Source: Methylobacterium sp. Leaf112 (GTDB taxonomy: Bacteria; Pseudomonadota; Alphaproteobacteria; Rhizobiales; Beijerinckiaceae). Taken from it: a stretch of 64,000 nucleotides of DNA. Shown piece after piece: positions 55,007 to 64,000 of the stretch. The first letter of the stretch is position 1. Each line of letters starts with the position of its first letter. The stretch lies in assembly GCF_001423295.1 (NCBI RefSeq), contig NZ_LMNG01000012.1, forward strand, positions 62,728-126,727, in the 5' to 3' direction. The position numbers and the translations under genes were made by a program. Below the pieces are notes generated by a model that was not told the origin of the DNA, searched no databases, and saw only the letters and a list, made by a program, of their open reading frames with translations.

Positions 55007-56052
55007 GCGGTGAAACCCAGTGCGATCAGGCCCGATCCTACGACGGAAACGTCAACGAAGACACCGCCACCCGTCCAGAAGCGGACGAGTTGCGCGGCCA
55101 GACTCAGGAGCGATCCGATGGAGAACACGGCGAGGGAGTTGCGGCCGAGGCCGGCGAGGTAGCCCGCCACCGGGCCGAGGCGTGGTGCCAGCACGGCGTA
55201 GAGGGTCTGGAACGCGAGCAGCATCCCGAGGAAGTGGATCAGCCGGGCGGGGGTCAGGTAGGTCTTGTCGAAGGTGAAGAGCAGGCGCGGCTCCGGCACC
55301 AGCAGGGGATCGGGCCGGATCTCGAGGACCGACAGGACGATGCCCGTCAGCACGATGGCGATGCCGAGGGGCACGAGACGGACGGACCAGGTCCGCAGCC
55401 ACGGGGAGCGCCGGTTCCAGTCCTCGGCGACGAACCCGAGGACGAGGAGAAGCTGCCAGCACAGGGGATCGAAGAACCAGTCGCCCTCCCCCGGCCAGGA
55501 CGGCAGATTCAAGTCGAACACCAGGCTCGCGAAGTAGAGCCCGAACGACAGGGCCAGCGCGGCGACGCGGCTGACACGGGCCAGCAGCACGAAGATCGGC
55601 GCGATGCCGAGGAGCACCACGTAGAGCGGCAGGATGTTGAAGAAGCCGAGCTGATGGGTCAGCAGCGCGAAGCCGACCATGGTTTGGATCGGATCGGCGA
55701 AGAACCCGCCGGCATTGTGCCATTCGAGGAGAAGCGGATTGTCGAGAACCAGGGCGGTGCCGGCGATCATCGCCAGGGCGAGGGCCATGGTGGTGATCTG
55801 CGCCCGATAGACCTCGATGGTCCGCGACAGGAGTCGCAGCACGGATTTCAGGCGCGGTTCGGGGCGTCCGTCCCGTCCCCGCGTGGCGATGCCGATGGAC
55901 CAGCCGGCGAGGAACACGAACAGCTCGGCCGCGTCCGAGATGCCGTACTGCGAATAGGTATAGCGCTCGAAGGTGTTGCCGGGGATATGGTTGACGAAGA
56001 TCGTGACGAGGGCGAGCCCGCGCCAGAAATCGATCGCGTTCGGTTCGCGCAT
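54952..56052 (-). CDS. opgC: OpgC-domain membrane acyltransferase
   Basis: A 366-residue protein with about ten transmembrane helices, from ATG 56052. It begins MREPNAIDFWRGLALVTIFV, then NHIPGNTFERYTYSQYGISDA (about residues 21-41), the hallmark catalytic-site region of OpgC_C proteins, and ELFVFLAGWSIGIA. Further helices include GFFNILPLYVVLLGIAPIFV (about 163-182) and RLIHFLGMLLAFQTLYAVLA (about 268-287). OpgC succinylates osmoregulated periplasmic glucans. In other genomes OpgC homologues lie next to SGNH genes, as here. Whether glucans are the acceptor cannot be shown, since opgGH genes are not in the window. Confidence 0.85.
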   Translation of the reverse strand: MREPNAIDFWRGLALVTIFVNHIPGNTFERYTYSQYGISDAAELFVFLAGWSIGIATRGRDGRPEPRLKSVLRLLSRTIEVYRAQITTMALALAMIAGTALVLDNPLLLEWHNAGGFFADPIQTMVGFALLTHQLGFFNILPLYVVLLGIAPIFVLLARVSRVAALALSFGLYFASLVFDLNLPSWPGEGDWFFDPLCWQLLLVLGFVAEDWNRRSPWLRTWSVRLVPLGIAIVLTGIVLSVLEIRPDPLLVPEPRLLFTFDKTYLTPARLIHFLGMLLAFQTLYAVLAPRLGPVAGYLAGLGRNSLAVFSIGSLLSLAAQLVRFWTGGGVFVDVSVVGSGLIALGFTAWFVEWRSRKPRPSSPPA

Positions 56053-56399
56053 CGGACAGTCCGGGTTCCGTCGGCTCGAAAGGGCTTCGCGGGCGTGACC
56101 GACCCGGACGGACCGCTCCATGCGGTCAAGGCCGGTGGTGATACGGTGCCGGGGGCCTTCTGCAAAGGCTTGACTGATCCGCAAGAATGCTGCGGTGAAG
56201 CGTCGGCGGTCCGGTCGGGACGCGGTGAAGCTCTATGCCACGCAGGCCCGGTTGGAACCCCGCCCGCTCCCACCCGTTCAACGGCGCTGGGAACGAGAGA
56301 ATGGCGTATCTTTTGCCCGTCGGTCGAAGACGCTTCGCCGGCTCGGCCCTAGGGTGCCCAAGGCCTTGATGACAAGGCCCCGATGAACAGAGTCGCCGA
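56053..56399. other. Divergent promoter region opgC/kaiC
   Basis: This is 347 bases with no recognisable gene. Frames across it are chance ones. It must hold the promoters of both units. I see no strong palindrome or repeat. Confidence 0.45.
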
Positions 56400-57953
56400 A
56401 TGACCACCCCCGCCACCGCCGACGCCATGCCGATCCCCACGGGGGTACCGGGGCTCGATCACATTCTCAACGGCGGCTATGCGGCCCAGCGGGCCCACCT
56501 CATCGAAGGGCGCCCGGGCAGCGGCAAGACCACCCTCGGCCTGCAGTTCCTCATGGACGGCGTGAAGCTCGGTGAGCGTGCGCTCTACATCACCCTCTCG
56601 GAGAGCCGGCGCGAACTCCTGTCGGTGGCCGAACGCCACGGCTGGAGCCTCGACGGCATCGACATCTACGAGCTCGTCCCACCCGAACTCAGCCTCGACG
56701 CGAAGCTGCAGCAGAGTCTCGTTCATTCCTCCGACCTCGAACTCGGCGAGACCGTGCGGATGGCCCTGGCGGAGATCGAGCGGGTCAATCCGTCCAGGGT
56801 GGTGTTCGACAGCCTGTCGGAAATCCGCCTGCTCTCCCAGGGGTCCCTGCGCTACCGGCGCCAGGTGCTGGCGCTCAAGAGCTACTTCCTTCTCAACAAC
56901 GCCACCGTGCTGATGCTCGACGACCTCAGCGCGGAGGAGAACGACCTCAATCTCCACTCCATCAGCCATGCGGTGATCCGCCTGGAGCAGGTGACGCCGG
57001 ATTACGGCGCCGGGCGCCGTCGCCTGCATGTCATCAAGATGCGCGGCACGAAGTATCACGGCGGTTATCACGACTTCACCATCCGGAAGGGTGGCCTGCG
57101 CGCCTACCCCCGCCTCGTGGCCGCCGGGCATCACACGACCTTTCCGGAGGAGACCGTCTCCAGCGACGTGCCCGAACTCGACCGGGCGCTCGGTGGCGGC
57201 CTCGACCGGGGCACCACGACCCTGGTGATCGGCCCCTCGGGCGCCGGCAAATCGACCCTCGCGCTCAGCTATCTCGCCGCCGCCCTCCGACGGAAGGAGC
57301 GTGCGCTCATCCTGTCCTTCGACGAGACCATCGGCATCCTCCTGCGGCGTGCCGCCGGTGTCGGCATGGATCTCAGCGGTTTCGTCGCGGAGGGGCTCCT
57401 GCGCATCGAGCAGATCGATCCGGCCGATGTTTCGCCGGGTGATTTCGCCGGACGTATCCGCGACGCCGTCGAGAACGATGGCAGCCGGATCGTCGTCATC
57501 GACAGTCTCACCGGCTACATGAGCGCGATGACGGGCCAGCCCGCCCTCGTTCTTCAGATGCACGAGCTCGTGACCTACCTGAACCAGCAGGGCGTGGTGA
57601 CCATCCTGATCCTCGCCCAACACGGCATGGTCGGGCGGATGGATTCACCCGTCGACCTCACCTACGTCAGCGACGCGGTGGTGATGCTGCGGTTCTTCGA
57701 GGCGTCGGGCCGGGTACGCCGTGCGCTCTCGGTGCTGAAGAAGCGCACGGGCATGCACGAGGACACGATCCGGGAATTCCGGATCGACACCCAGGGCCTG
57801 CGCGTGGGCGAAGCACTGACGGGCTTCCGCGGCGTTCTCACCGGCGTGCCGACCTACGAGGGCGACCGCCGCGATCTCCTCGACGACCGGGAAACGGGCA
57901 AGCCGACTCGCACCTCCGAGACCCAGGCCGGCGCCAGCCATGCCAAGCCGTGA
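56400..57953 (+). CDS. kaiC: KaiC-like two-domain RecA ATPase
   Basis: A 517-residue protein with two RecA-like KaiC domains. Domain CI (about 12-250) has Walker A GRPGSGKTT (37-45) and Walker B-like VLMLDDL. CII (about 255-480) has Walker A GPSGAGKST (about 278-286), SFDETIGILLRRA and IVVIDSLTGYM. In the segment VDLTYVSD (418-425), positions aligned with the cyanobacterial phosphorylation pair S431/T432 appear as Thr421 and Tyr422. No KaiA or KaiB is next to it, but an HWE kinase gene overlaps it by 14 bases. So a timing- or stress-like signalling role is more likely than a full circadian clock. Confidence 0.9.
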   Translation: MTTPATADAMPIPTGVPGLDHILNGGYAAQRAHLIEGRPGSGKTTLGLQFLMDGVKLGERALYITLSESRRELLSVAERHGWSLDGIDIYELVPPELSLDAKLQQSLVHSSDLELGETVRMALAEIERVNPSRVVFDSLSEIRLLSQGSLRYRRQVLALKSYFLLNNATVLMLDDLSAEENDLNLHSISHAVIRLEQVTPDYGAGRRRLHVIKMRGTKYHGGYHDFTIRKGGLRAYPRLVAAGHHTTFPEETVSSDVPELDRALGGGLDRGTTTLVIGPSGAGKSTLALSYLAAALRRKERALILSFDETIGILLRRAAGVGMDLSGFVAEGLLRIEQIDPADVSPGDFAGRIRDAVENDGSRIVVIDSLTGYMSAMTGQPALVLQMHELVTYLNQQGVVTILILAQHGMVGRMDSPVDLTYVSDAVVMLRFFEASGRVRRALSVLKKRTGMHEDTIREFRIDTQGLRVGEALTGFRGVLTGVPTYEGDRRDLLDDRETGKPTRTSETQAGASHAKP

Positions 57954-58980
57954 CGCCAACGTCCTGATCCTGGCGCCCGTCGGTCGGGACGGAGCCGTAG
58001 CCGCCGCGATCCTACGCCAGGTCGGGATTCCATCGCGGATCGAGACCAGCCTCGAGGATCTCGTCGCCGGTCTCGACGGCGCGGCCTGCGCGGTGGTCAC
58101 CGAGGAAGCGCTTCTCAAGTCCGATCGCCGGGACATCGCCGGTTGGGTCGAGCGCCAGCCGCCCTGGTCGGACTTCCCCTTCGTGCTCCTGAATCACCGC
58201 GGGGCGACGCCCGACGAACGGCTGACCAGCCTCCTCGGCAACGTCACCGTCCTCGAGCGCCCGTTCCACCCCGCCGTCTTGGCCAGCGCCGTGCGCTCGG
58301 CGCTGCGCGCGCGGCGTCGGCAATGGGAAGTCGAGGCGCATCTCTTAGAACGTCAGAAGACCCACGAGCGTCAGGCGCTCCTGATTCGCGAACTGCATCA
58401 CCGCGTGAAGAACACCCTTGCGACGGTGCAGGGCCTGCTCGGGGCGACGGCGCGCAGCACGAAGACCATCGAGGCGTTCTACAGCTCGTTCTCGGACCGC
58501 ATCGTCTCCCTCGGCAAGACCCACACCCTGCTGACGGAGGATTACTGGCAGACGGCGCCCCTGCACGAGCTGCTGCAGAACGAACTCGGCCATTACAACG
58601 CGGCGGATGGCGGACGCATCGCCCTCGACGGACCGGCCATCGAGCTCGCCGCCGACCTCGCGGTTCCGGCCGGGATGGCGTTCCACGAGTTGACCACCAA
58701 CGCGGCGAAGCACGGCGCCCTGTCGCAGCCGGGCGGCCGGATCACCGTGACGTGGTCGGTGGCACAGACGGAGAGCGGCCGGACGCTCAACCTCGATTGG
58801 ACGGAATCCGGCGGCCCGCCCGTTTCCGTGCCGGAGCGCAAGGGCTTCGGCTCGACCCTGCTACAGCGGGTGCTGGCCCAGCAATGCAATGCCCTCGTGG
58901 CCATCGACTACGACCCGGCGGGCCTGCGCTTCCATCTCGAAGCGCCGATGCCGGAGGAGCGGCTGGTGCCGAGCTACTGA
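57940..58980 (+). CDS. HWE-family histidine kinase with pseudo-receiver-like N-terminus
   Basis: A 346-residue soluble kinase. Residues 1-120 look like a receiver fold (NVLILAPVGRDG, then AACAVVTEEALL where a phospho-Asp would be, GNVTVLERPFHPAVLASAVR at the end) but no aspartate is present at the expected place, so it is a pseudo-receiver candidate. The H-box is LIRELHHRVKNTLATVQGLL with His154, and the catalytic domain has FHELTTNAAKHGAL (about 248-261) and GFGSTLLQRVL (about 305-315). It overlaps kaiC by 14 bases. In cyanobacteria pseudo-receivers occur in KaiA and CikA, so a KaiC-kinase signalling pair is plausible. Confidence 0.85.
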   Translation: MPSRDANVLILAPVGRDGAVAAAILRQVGIPSRIETSLEDLVAGLDGAACAVVTEEALLKSDRRDIAGWVERQPPWSDFPFVLLNHRGATPDERLTSLLGNVTVLERPFHPAVLASAVRSALRARRRQWEVEAHLLERQKTHERQALLIRELHHRVKNTLATVQGLLGATARSTKTIEAFYSSFSDRIVSLGKTHTLLTEDYWQTAPLHELLQNELGHYNAADGGRIALDGPAIELAADLAVPAGMAFHELTTNAAKHGALSQPGGRITVTWSVAQTESGRTLNLDWTESGGPPVSVPERKGFGSTLLQRVLAQQCNALVAIDYDPAGLRFHLEAPMPEERLVPSY

Positions 58981-58989
58981 GGCGATGCG

Positions 58990-59379
58990 CTACTTCACGA
59001 TCCGGTCGAGGCGGTTGTTGACGAAGAAGTACAGCTCCTTGGCGCCGGGCTCCGTATAGAGCACCTGCACCTCGCGGCCCGAGCGGCCCTCTCCGACGAG
59101 GACGTCGGTGGGCGGTTTGCCCTTCAGGCGCACGAGATCGCATTCGCCGATGCCGGGTTCGATGGCGGCCGCTCCGGTGGGAACCGGACCGGAACAACTT
59201 CCGTCCCCATTCAGCACCGGCCCCGAGAAAGTCGGGGCTGGAGCGGGCCTCGGGGCGGGCGTCGCCACCGGCACCGGCTCGGGCGCCCGCGTCTCCGTGC
59301 TTGTACAGGCGGAAAGCCCCCAGCCGGCGAGGACGAGGAGCCCGAGGGGCGACAACCGATGGGCGGGGCGTGGGATCAC
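58990..59379 (-). CDS. Lipoprotein, uncharacterised
   Basis: A 129-residue protein starting at GTG 59379, overlapping the peptidase stop by GTGA. The signal and lipobox are SPLGLLVLAGWGLSACTSTE (LSAC, about residues 10-29). A Pro/Ala/Val-rich linker is followed by a C-terminal soluble part with GDGSCSGPVPTG and IGECDLVRLKGKPPTDVLVG (about 76-95). Three cysteines could form a disulphide with a free one. It ends with LYFFVNNRLDRIVK. I do not recognise its family. It is probably anchored in the outer or inner membrane next to the periplasmic peptidase encoded just upstream. Confidence 0.7.
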   Translation of the reverse strand: MIPRPAHRLSPLGLLVLAGWGLSACTSTETRAPEPVPVATPAPRPAPAPTFSGPVLNGDGSCSGPVPTGAAAIEPGIGECDLVRLKGKPPTDVLVGEGRSGREVQVLYTEPGAKELYFFVNNRLDRIVK

Positions 59380-60947
59380 AATTTGTCCTTCGACATGGGC
59401 TTTTGCGGCTCCACCACCGTGCCGCGTGCCTTGAGCGCCTCTTCGAACAGCGCGGCGGCGTCCTTGTGGAAGGCGGCGCGGGAATCCGGACGGGAATAGA
59501 ACATGTGTCCGCCGGGGTACACGGAGAGGCTCAAGCGCCCGCCGCCGAAGGCCGGCATCTGGTCGATCAACAGCTTCGAGGCGAAGTAGGGCGTCACCAG
59601 ATCGGTGAAGCCGTGGGCGACCAGCACCCGCAAGTTGCCGTCGAGGGCGAGGGCGCCGCGCAGGGCACCGAGGGCTTCGGGCGCCATGCGTCCACTTCCC
59701 CAGGTCCAACTCCGGTTGACCGCGCCGTTGAGGAGTTCGTAGCGCAGATCCGGCACCTTCCAGTTCAAGCGCTCCGCGTAGAGGGCGATCATCGCGCTGG
59801 TGAGCGGTGCCTGGATGGCGGTGAGCAGCGGGTCCTCGAAGCCCGAGGACAGGGCCGACGGGTCCGGGTCCCAGCCTGTGACGCCGGTGTCGTAGGCGCT
59901 GGCGACACGTCCGGTGTCGCGACCGATCTCGCGCTGGACACCGCTCGACGAGAGCCGCCCGGCCTGACGCCGCACGAAGGCCGGATCGAGCCCGGCCAGG
60001 GCCCCGACCCGGTCGCCGAGGCGTGCGACGGCGGCCGCATCCGACGGTCCTTTCAGAAGGTCGGCGAGGTAGGGGCCGGTGGCGTAGGCCTCGGCCTCGG
60101 CCAGGGTCGCGCGGGTCGGCGTCCCGCCCGCCCGCTCGATGGCGGCGGCGGCGAAGGACGGCAGCTTCAGCATATGCCCCCACGGCGTGGTGCGGGGGGT
60201 CTGGAGCCAGGCGAAATCGAGGACGGGTGAAAGCAGGACGAGGCCGGACAGGCCGACGCCGATCTCCTCCTGGAGCTTGGCCGCGATGAGCGGCCCCCGG
60301 AACCCGCCATAGCTCTCGCCGACGAAGAACTTCGGCGCGGCCATGCGTTCGTTGGTGCGCAGCCAGCGGGCGATGGCCGAGGACAGGATCGAGGCATCGG
60401 CGTCGACGCTCCAGTACTTCTTGCCGTCGCCGTCCGCCGCGCGGCTGTACCCGGTACCGACGGGATCGATGAAGACGAGGTCGGTGAAGTCGAGCCAAGT
60501 GCCGTCGTTGGGCACCAGGCCGATGTGCGCCGACGGGCTGATGCTCGCGCCCTCGACGGGCAGGCGCCAGGGCCCGATGGCCCCGATGTTGAGGTAGGCC
60601 GAGGCCGCCCCCGGGCCGCCGTTGAGGGCGAAGGTGACGGGGCGCTGAGCGCCCGCCCTGCCCGGCATCGAGTAGGCGATGAAGGCGATCTCGGCCTGGA
60701 GCTTACCGGCCTCGTCCACCAGGGGAAGACTGCCGGCCCGGGCCGTGAACGCCAGCGTGCGCCCGTCCGGCAGGGCGACGCTGTGCTCGGTGACCGCGTC
60801 GGCCGGGAGCTTGCGCCCCTCCGGCCCCCGCGCCTCGGGGGGCTTTCGGGTTTCCTGAGTCGGTCGGTCGCCGTGGGGCGAGGGCTGGGCAGCGAGGGGA
60901 TTTGTCAGGAGCAGCACGGCCGCGAAGCCGAGGGCGAAGCGTTGCAT
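59376..60947 (-). CDS. S10-family serine carboxypeptidase
   Basis: A 523-residue secreted peptidase. ATG 60947, with GAGGA six bases upstream, is preferred over ATG 60971. The signal peptide is about residues 1-21 (FALGFAAVLLLTNPLAAQ). The family motifs are LNGGPGAASAYLNIGAIGPW (oxyanion region), FFVGESYGGFRGPL with the catalytic Ser, VAHGFTDLVTPYF with Asp and YPGGHMFYSR with His. It removes C-terminal residues from peptides in the periplasm. S10 enzymes are common in eukaryotes and scattered in Proteobacteria. It lies after holC and overlaps the lipoprotein gene. Confidence 0.9.
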   Translation of the reverse strand: MQRFALGFAAVLLLTNPLAAQPSPHGDRPTQETRKPPEARGPEGRKLPADAVTEHSVALPDGRTLAFTARAGSLPLVDEAGKLQAEIAFIAYSMPGRAGAQRPVTFALNGGPGAASAYLNIGAIGPWRLPVEGASISPSAHIGLVPNDGTWLDFTDLVFIDPVGTGYSRAADGDGKKYWSVDADASILSSAIARWLRTNERMAAPKFFVGESYGGFRGPLIAAKLQEEIGVGLSGLVLLSPVLDFAWLQTPRTTPWGHMLKLPSFAAAAIERAGGTPTRATLAEAEAYATGPYLADLLKGPSDAAAVARLGDRVGALAGLDPAFVRRQAGRLSSSGVQREIGRDTGRVASAYDTGVTGWDPDPSALSSGFEDPLLTAIQAPLTSAMIALYAERLNWKVPDLRYELLNGAVNRSWTWGSGRMAPEALGALRGALALDGNLRVLVAHGFTDLVTPYFASKLLIDQMPAFGGGRLSLSVYPGGHMFYSRPDSRAAFHKDAAALFEEALKARGTVVEPQKPMSKDKL

Positions 60948-60970
60948 GGTCTGTCCTCGGGAAGCGCGCA

Positions 60971-61423
60971 TCAGGCTTTCTTCTGCCAGCGGCCGTCTTC
61001 GTCCTGCTGCCAGTAGGCGATGGCGTGGCCGGCGGCCTTGGCCTCCTTCCACTGCTCGCGGGCGCGCAGGAGCGCGTCCTGGTCGGTGCCGTCGAACAGC
61101 ACGCAGATACGGGCGTAATCGTCGGCATCCTCCGGCAAGGCTGCCCCCTCGACGAGGAAGCGGATGGCAGCACCGTTGGGGTTGGCGCCCTTCAGGGTCA
61201 GCACGACGGGATGGCCCGCATGATCCGGGTCGCGGTCGGTGCCATGGGGCAGGAAGCTGTCGTCGGTGTAGGTCCAGAGGCCGTCGTCGAGGGCCTGGAG
61301 CCGCTCTTCCGTCGCGACCTGGATCGCCGCGCGCCATTGCCGCTCCAAGGAGCGCTCGACGAGGCTCGGCAGCACCCGCTCCAGGGGCTGGTGCTGCAGG
61401 TGGTAGAACAGGATCTCGGTCAC
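60971..61423 (-). CDS. holC: DNA polymerase III subunit chi
   Basis: A 150-residue protein. GTG 61423 is chosen because AGGAGG precedes it closely and because VTEILFYHLQHQPLERVLPS is the standard HolC opening; the frame upstream is not protein-like. Other blocks are LVERSLERQWRAAIQVATEE (about residues 21-40), LWTYTDDSFLPHGTDRDPDH (about 48-67) and RICVLFDGTDQDALLRAREQW (about 104-124). HolC helps load the clamp at lagging-strand synthesis by contacting SSB. It lies upstream of the peptidase and is probably cotranscribed, an arrangement with no obvious functional link. Confidence 0.93.
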   Translation of the reverse strand: MTEILFYHLQHQPLERVLPSLVERSLERQWRAAIQVATEERLQALDDGLWTYTDDSFLPHGTDRDPDHAGHPVVLTLKGANPNGAAIRFLVEGAALPEDADDYARICVLFDGTDQDALLRAREQWKEAKAAGHAIAYWQQDEDGRWQKKA

Positions 61424-61565
61424 GCCCCCTCCTGGCCCGGTCGCGACGACACGGGGCGCGAGCGACCCGAGTCCTGTCGGCACCAGAGTTAGGCATGCCG
61501 GGGAGGATAAGGAAGCGCTCATGCGCCGCGCGGAAACGTTTCCCGGCGCGGCGCGTCGTCCCGGC

Positions 61566-63245
<1,680 letters not shown>

Positions 63246-63390
63246 TTATCCCCCGCGCAAGCCGGGCATGCACGGAATGTCGTCCGTTCGGGGGGCGTCG
63301 GTTCGGGTTTCCAGCCCGGATGGGCCGGTGCCGACCCGGCAGCGAAACGTCGGGCGGGCGTGGAAAGCGGCGGGTATCCGTCGACTGCGA

Positions 63391-63831
63391 TCAGCGCGAC
63401 TGCGGCGCCTCGGGGGCGACAGGCGCTGTCGGCGCGACCGGCGCAGGGGCGGCGCTCGGAGCCGGCGCGGCGGCGCCCGGAGCCGCCGGCGGCGTGCCGC
63501 CCTGCTGCTGCCGCAGGGTATCGAGGAGATTTCCGGCATTCGGCTGGCCGGCGGGCGTCGTGGTGCCGGCGCCGTCGAGGATCGAGCGTGGGGCGGCGCT
63601 GCGATGCGACAGCACGCCGAGGGTCATGCTCGTGGCAAAGAACAGCGCCGCCAGGATCGCCGTGGCCCGGGTCAGGGCATTGGCCTGTCCGCGCCCGGTC
63701 ATGAAGCCCGAGACGCCACCGCCGCTACTGCCGCCGCCGAGCCCGAGGCCGCCCTCCGAGCGCTGGAGCAGCACCACGGCGATGAGGCCGAGCACGACGA
63801 TGAGGTGGATCGAGATGAGGACGGTCTGCAT
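63391..63831 (-). CDS. secG: Preprotein translocase subunit SecG
   Basis: A 146-residue membrane protein. TM1 is about residues 3-22 (VLISIHLIVVLGLIAVVLLQ), then the typical Gly/Ser loop RSEGGLGLGGGSSGGGVSGF (about 24-43), and TM2 about 55-75 (RATAILAALFFATSMTLGVL). The C-terminal 65 residues are Pro/Ala-rich, a common alphaproteobacterial extension. It assists SecYE during protein export. It lies between tpiA and pyrG. Confidence 0.95.
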   Translation of the reverse strand: MQTVLISIHLIVVLGLIAVVLLQRSEGGLGLGGGSSGGGVSGFMTGRGQANALTRATAILAALFFATSMTLGVLSHRSAAPRSILDGAGTTTPAGQPNAGNLLDTLRQQQGGTPPAAPGAAAPAPSAAPAPVAPTAPVAPEAPQSR

Positions 63832-63963
63832 CGGTTATCCAGGGGCGGCACCGCCGGGGGCGCACGCGGGAGGGATCGGGCGCGACGCACGCACCCCGCG
63901 CCGGCCGGTGATTTGAGCCGGCTGTTACACCAACCCGCGCCGGAACGCCAATGGGCCGCCGGG

Positions 63964-64000
63964 TCAGCGGGCGTAAGCGCCGACGATCCCCAGGAAGTCG
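63964..64000 (-). CDS. tpiA: Triosephosphate isomerase, last codons only
   Basis: The reverse strand from the window edge reads DFLGIVGAYAR and then TGA at 63964-63966. DFL.IV.A is the usual C-terminus of TpiA, and the neighbour order tpiA-secG-pyrG is the common one in alphaproteobacteria. Most of the gene lies beyond the window. The 132-base gap to secG holds only GC-rich sequence. Confidence 0.75.
   Translation of the reverse strand, partial: DFLGIVGAYAR

Overview
The window is high-GC DNA (by eye about 70%) from an alphaproteobacterium, most likely Hyphomicrobiales and probably Methylobacteriaceae (Methylobacterium/Methylorubrum). The reasons are two DUF2336 genes, a MoxY/MoxX-like two-component pair, a mitofilin-hemY block next to tsaD/gpsA, the order nrdR-ribD-ribE-ribH-nusB-thiL beside glyA, and an RNase E with a very long acidic insertion. 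The assignment rests on gene content and family knowledge, not on a database search. I found no tRNA, rRNA, IS element, prophage module or CRISPR array. The window is mostly vegetative chromosome with small accessory insertions.

Layout: 0-4.4 kb holds a truncated DUF2336 gene, a Pmp3/YqaE peptide, a sulfite-oxidase-like Moco protein with a partner ferredoxin reductase, an LhgO-type oxidase and a ChaA-type antiporter. 4.6-11.3 kb holds a DEAD-box helicase, two uncharacterised genes, a histidine kinase/LuxR regulator pair and an EVE-domain gene. 11.3-18.8 kb has the tsaD-gpsA-OGFr operon diverging from hemD, a mitofilin-like protein and hemY (hemC is not here). 18.9-27 kb carries DUF2336, DUF1491 and peptidoglycan-binding proteins, a DivJ/PleC-like kinase, cydB plus a DUF2474 peptide without cydA, and a Cache-GGDEF diguanylate cyclase. 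27-31.9 kb has the dgcN-dgcA pair, maiA and an NDH-2. 31.9-37.7 kb is the riboflavin/nusB/thiL/nrdR/glyA block.

At 37.9-39.2 kb there is a visibly less GC-rich two-gene insertion that looks like a nuclease toxin (RDERGRW linker plus a PD-(D/E)XK-like core) with an overlapping immunity gene. 39.3-46.7 kb is mainly cell-wall genes (L,D-transpeptidase, PBP1A, AmiC-type amidase), with a PCu(A)C chaperone and an AlgX/AlgJ-like protein. Then come rne with a 940-base upstream region and an FKBP isomerase. 51.3-56.1 kb is an overlapping cluster of OpgC acyltransferase, SGNH hydrolase, flippase and CelD-like acetyltransferase, probably for surface glycan export and decoration. 56.4-59 kb is a KaiC-like ATPase overlapping an HWE kinase with a pseudo-receiver-like N-terminus and no KaiA/KaiB. 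59-64 kb holds a lipoprotein, an S10 carboxypeptidase and holC, then pyrG, secG and the last codons of tpiA.

The candidates most worth following up are the toxin/immunity pair, the KaiC/pseudo-receiver kinase pair, the glycan cluster and the cydB locus without cydA.
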